A stretch of DNA of 64,000 nt. Source: Lantana camara. Its lineage: Eukaryota; Streptophyta; Magnoliopsida; Lamiales; Verbenaceae. Below the pieces are notes generated by a model. That model searched no databases. It worked only from the letters and a program-made list of their open reading frames with translations, and had not been told where the DNA came from. The translations under genes were made by a program, and so were the position numbers. The DNA is taken from NCBI GenBank assembly GCA_037501455.1, contig CM074857.1:128017501-128081500 (forward strand), given 5' to 3'. This document shows, in pieces, positions 59,791-64,000 of this stretch (its first letter is position 1; each line of letters begins with the position of its first letter).

Positions 59791-62700
59791 ATGATTTTAA
59801 CATTGGCTTCCCAACTGCTGCAACTCTTCTCTCTGACAACACTCTTGATCTCCTCTCTCATTCCTCTGCCTGCAAAATCAGGTCTCTGTTTGTGTGCGTG
59901 TGTTTCTCTGTGTCATGTATTTAAGTGTTTCTCTTTGATGTGATGATGATATAATCTGAAGTTTCTCTGTTTCCTGAAGATGATCCACCGCTGCCTGCCT
60001 TTTCGTTCAGTTGGCCTAATGACGCCGACACTTTCGTGGCCGGTGAAACTGCAACTATAAAAGTGAGAGTTCTTGGGAATTATGAGAGTGGAAAATATCA
60101 GTTTCCGTTTAATCCAAACATGACAGTCAATGACAAGATGGGAAACAGCAGTTTTATTACAGGGTTGTCTTTGCATTTCAATGGCGGCACTGAGAATTGG
60201 AGGATTAGTTTTGTCCCGATCATGGTTGGCGTGTTTAATGTTCTTATAACAGACGAGCATTTTCGTGTCCTGGATTCGTCGTTGGAATTTCATGTTAATC
60301 CAGGTTTCTAATGTTGGTTTGATGCTATCATATATGTATGCAAAAGTTTCAAATTTTTGCTTGCACCAACATACCCCGAGATTTGAACTAATAGCGAAAA
60401 ACTTATCTTAAAGTTTGAGAAATTACATAAACTTCCCCTGTCACACAATTTACATCACACCTCAATAGACAACATGACTATAATAGCACCTGTTGCACCA
60501 AACTTTAGTTTATATTAGGGGTGGTTTCTGTAATTTTGGAAACTCCTCAAACCCAAGCGAAGTTTGTGTAATTAAGCCAAATTTCAGGGTATGCCCGAGT
60601 AATCATCCCTATATTTTATCGAAAATCCTCTGTTTCATGCAAGCATGTTTTTTAAAGACATGTTAGAAGCCCCTTAACATATTTCACCAGCGTCGTAAAT
60701 CTGTAGGTCGAATGTATCCAGCAGCTGGGATTTTGTCGTGGAAAGACGCAGTAAATGAGTTTATAGCCGGAACGAAGGCAGAAGTCTTTATCCTTCCTAA
60801 AGATGCTTTTGGGAACAATGTCTCTTCATCCAGTGAAAAACCAAACCTTTATAATTATTCGTTGTCGGCTTCAACCTCACAAGGTGTACATGCAAACGTG
60901 ATCGACATAACCAACAAAGGTTGGAACAAAGACGGTTTTCTCAGCATCGAGTTCATTGCAGCCACAGCCGGAAGCCTCCTTCTTCATGTAGAAACCGAAA
61001 ACCAAACTTTGCACGGCTCTCCCTTACCCTTCATGGTGTATCCAGGTGATACACGAGCCAAAATGCACGCGAGCACACATACACACACGCCTTCTTGAGG
61101 GCATAAAAGTAATTCCACTCCAAATTGCAGGAACGATGGATGTACACAGTTGTGTAGCTAAATGGAATGTGGAGACAAACTATTTCCAATTATTTTCCAT
61201 GATGGAAGGCTTCATACACCAGCATGATGCATACGGAAATATTGTTTCGGGTTTATACGAGTTTGAAATTGAAGTTATAGAGAAGGGAACAAATTTATCC
61301 ATGCCACTGGCTGATCTACTCTTTAAAGAAACCGGGGCCGGTATCCAGTCATTTTCGTTCAGCTTATACGAGCCGGGAGACTTCATGCTCATGATATCTG
61401 ATAAGGACAAGAATGCCCTCATCTCCAATATGCCATACAATTTCACTGTATACATAGGTTACTGTGATGGAGTGAAAAGTATAGTTAACGGTTCGGGTTT
61501 AAATAACTCGGCCGCAGGTGATATTGTGGAGTTTTCTATTTTCTTGAAGGATGTTTACTTGTATCCTTCTCCTGTTGAGTTGGAAAGTCTTAAAGTTCAA
61601 ATTTGGCACGAATCTGATATGAGTGTTGTGCATCCGAGCATAAGAATTAGGGAGGCTCCAAATGGTAAAGATTTAAGCAGATGTTCATGTAGAAAGACTT
61701 TTTGTTAAGTGACTACATTAATGGAAGCATGCATTCCTCTGACAGGTAGCTTCTCACCTGGAAGATCGAATTATGGAGTAATTGATCCTATGCAAATAGC
61801 TTCTCCTCCAATGGGTGAAACAAGGAACAACGTAAGTGTATATATTTGACGTTTCGTGTTGATCTTGTATGGAATATATGCTTGGTGTCATAGGTAGTCC
61901 CAGAAGGAGCGAACGGAATAAGGGCCGGTAGGGGCAGTTACCCCCATCTATACAAGGCTCTGATACATATGCATATTCATTTTAAAGTTGACAACTGCAT
62001 TCTAGAGTAAGCAAAATTCATGTTTGTGCTGTAAAACTAAAATTTCTGACTCCGTCCCTGATTTCAGGTGCAGTTTTATAGAAATAGGAACCACAAAGCC
62101 AGCGACTTTCATGTTACGTATAAACCTGAAAAGAGCGGTGTTTACGAAATTCGTGTTTTCTGTGGAAATATTCCATTAAATGATGGCCTTCCATTTAGAA
62201 AGGAAGTAAAGCCAGGTAACCATTTGAAGGGGTATAACAGCTTGCTCTTGATGCTTCTGATGATCTGATCATGAGAAACTTTGAATGCCCGCAGGAGTAG
62301 TCAATGTAACGATCTCAGGAGTGGTGAAATATGCACAGCAAGTTCCAAAGATGATCAAGAATGAAATAGTCGTACGCCTCTTGGATTCGTACTACAATCC
62401 CGTCCTGCTACAGCAGTCAAAGCTGAAACTAGAGATGGCTTCAATCAACCAGTCATCTTTTACGACGTGGGATTTTGCTGATAAAAAGGACGGGACTTAC
62501 AGCGTTAGCTACATGGCTAAAGATGTCGGAACCTTTGAAATATGCACTTCGTTTGATGGAGAGCGCTTCGTTCCTTGCCCCATCGGTGTTAACGTGCACA
62601 ACAGTAAGTCCAAACTACAGAGACACACATATTTAGTTTCTGAATGTATTCACAGACAGAGTCAGAAATTTTAACTTAGTGTGGCCTTATTGAAAATTTT

Positions 62701-63777
62701 CAGGTGAATATTTTCCTGAAGTGTACAACGATACAGTTTCACTGTGGGAGGATGAGTCGATTGCCTTTAACGTTCTAGAAAATGATTATTTCGCCGGTCG
62801 CAATGCAAGTATTCTTGAATTTTCAAAAGTTAGAGACATGTAAACTTATAACAAATAGACAATTTTTGAATAGGATGTAACACCTCTCTCTCTCTCTCTC
62901 TCTCTCTGATCTCTCTCTCTCATACATGACAGCCAGGTTACGGTTCGCTTCTACAGCACGGCAACCTCCTCAGATACACACCGTACAAAGGCTATTATGG
63001 GAACGATTCTTTTTCCTACACGATATCTGATATAAATAGCAACCTTGCTTCTGGTGCAGTGGAATTACTTATCCTATGCAGACCACCTCAATTAGTTTCC
63101 ATTCCAAGTAACTTGCAAGCCACAGAAGATACAGTTAGTCCCACATTCAGGTGAAAAAGCAAAAAATTACACTTAAGTCCAGCTTTTTTGCAATTCCATA
63201 GCAGAATAAAACATATTTTTCGTTTATTTACGCAGCGGTTTCTTAGGATTCGAAATGATCTATTCTGATTCTGCTGAAAACATAACTGTCACACTCAGTT
63301 CACAATCAGGGACCCTCTTGTTGTCTCCTAGACAAATGCAGTTTTGGCAGCCGAAATGGGACGAGCTTTCTGTCTTCGAAGAAGTCAGAGAAGTTAATAA
63401 ACTAACCTTCGTAGGTTGTCTTGATGCAATCAACTTTGCCCTTCAGTTCATCAAATACTTTGGGTATGATAATGTAACTCACATTCTTACCAGAATTGCA
63501 CGTAGTTTTACCGAAGCATGAGCTGATGACCTTTTTCATTTTGATGATAGGAATGAGAATTTCTATGGCAGTGATATGATCCGAGTATCAGCTACAAACA
63601 AGAATGGGAAGAACGATATGGACGTTCCTATTTATGTGCAGCCTATCAACGATCCTCCCGTTATAAATCTTCCCTCATTTGTTATCTTGGATGATATGAG
63701 TGATGGAGTGCTTATTTTTGAGAAACTGAGGAACAAGTCTGGTTTTATTCAAGATCCCGATGTTTCAAATTTTCCCG
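59791..63777 (+). CDS. GEX2: GAMETE EXPRESSED 2-like protein with filamin-type Ig repeats (3' partial, exons 1-11)
   Basis: Exons: 59791-59881, 59980-60303, 60707-61045, 61131-61664, 61746-61831, 62068-62215, 62295-62603, 62704-62808, 62937-63150, 63236-63463 and 63551-63777; 868 codons so far, phases all consistent. It starts with a signal peptide (MILTLASQLLQLFSLTTLLI...). It then has several filamin-type Ig modules, each ending in a Pro-Gly or similar turn at an exon end (HVNPG, MVYPG, EVKPG), so exons and modules correspond. Many NxS/T sites fit an extracellular protein. The later part (DYFAGRN..., GYYGNDSFSYTISD, NPPVIN-like NDPPVINLP) resembles cadherin-like or tandem Ig folds. GEX2 of Arabidopsis is a sperm plasma membrane protein needed for gamete attachment; the expected transmembrane C-terminus lies beyond the window. 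Family call from overall architecture and similarity. Confidence 0.78.
60356..60608. mobile_element. Decayed palindromic MITE in GEX2-like intron 2
   Basis: Ends ACATACCCCGAGATTTGAA and its inverted relative CAAATTTCAGGGTATGCCC, with an inner inverted pair GAAATTACATAAACTTC / GAAGTTTGTGTAATTAA. No clear target duplication. Similar in style to the AATTACATTTAGGTCC elements of the SWEET introns. Confidence 0.45.
62883..62920. repeat. (CT)n microsatellite in GEX2-like intron 8
   Basis: About twelve CT units, one GATCT interruption, then more CT, ending close to the acceptor of exon 9 at 62936; it doubles as the pyrimidine tract region. Confidence 0.85.
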
Positions 63778-64000
63778 GTAATAGCGAAAACATGATTCGT
63801 TATGCAATCTATTTGTGGTTTTCTCAACACCTTCTGAAATTGCTTTTTAGCCTTTTCTTCTGCTGTCAAACTAAATTCAACAGTTGTCAGTATCAGCTTC
63901 TGCTTGTATTAATCTATTCTAAGTTAAATCCAGTCAGTAACCATGTAGTTTGGGTAATTACACTAAACCCCTGAGATTTGAAACTTTCTTACTCTCAGGG
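63778..64000 (+). other. Start of GEX2-like intron 11; window ends here
   Basis: After the CCCG|GTAATA donor the frame stays open for 65 codons but loses resemblance to the protein. AATTACACTAAACCCCTGAG at about 63957 resembles the end of a MITE like those in other introns, so exon 12 is probably beyond the window. Confidence 0.45.

Noticed and set aside
63999..64000. Start of GEX2-like exon 12 after CTCTCAG
   Set aside because: The preceding sequence looks like a MITE end, and two bases cannot support an exon.

Overview
This is a 64 kb piece of a plant nuclear genome, almost certainly a eudicot. Its genes have many short introns with GT-AG borders, AT-rich spacers and plant-specific families (SWEET, FLZ, DTX/MATE, GEX2). 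The species cannot be named from the sequence alone. Exon structures below were worked out by hand from splice sites, reading phase and family similarity. Every completed gene model closes in frame.

Layout. Positions 1-11781 are the 3' three quarters of a large Ty3/gypsy LTR retrotransposon of the Tat lineage: an uninterrupted gag-pol frame (1-5898), a spacer with short repeats, an antisense two-exon gene with a plant mobile domain (6449-9140), and the 3' LTR (10587-11781). The 5' LTR lies outside the window. Then come a 640-bp hAT-type element (12639-13278), a six-exon SWEET sugar transporter on the minus strand (13597-17961) whose introns 4 and 5 carry palindromic MULE-type elements with 9-bp target duplications, an LC8 dynein light chain (19949-21680, plus), and an FLZ zinc-finger gene (25921-26572, minus). 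A repeat-rich stretch with a LINE remnant leads to a DTX/MATE transporter (34451-36022, minus).

From 40626 to 48956 lies a direct tandem duplication of about 2.29 kb. Its second copy is interrupted by a 3.74-kb hAT-type foldback element (44881-48620) built almost entirely of roughly 20-bp quasi-repeats in inverted arms around a tandem core. This is the most unusual structure in the window.

The right end is gene-dense: the mitochondrial branched-chain keto-acid dehydrogenase E2 subunit (52697-55422, plus), a tail-to-tail dihydroorotate dehydrogenase (56141-59273, minus) and, head-to-head with it, the 5' part of a GAMETE EXPRESSED 2-like gene (59791 to beyond the window end, plus).

The host genes are unrelated metabolic, transport and cytoskeletal genes and show no sign of acting as one system. 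The noteworthy biology lies in the mobile DNA: an intron-bearing antisense passenger gene in a retrotransposon, three 9-bp-TSD palindromes of one family with at least four relatives of another, two hAT elements with simple-sequence interiors, and a possible small-RNA-type hairpin at 25297-25456.
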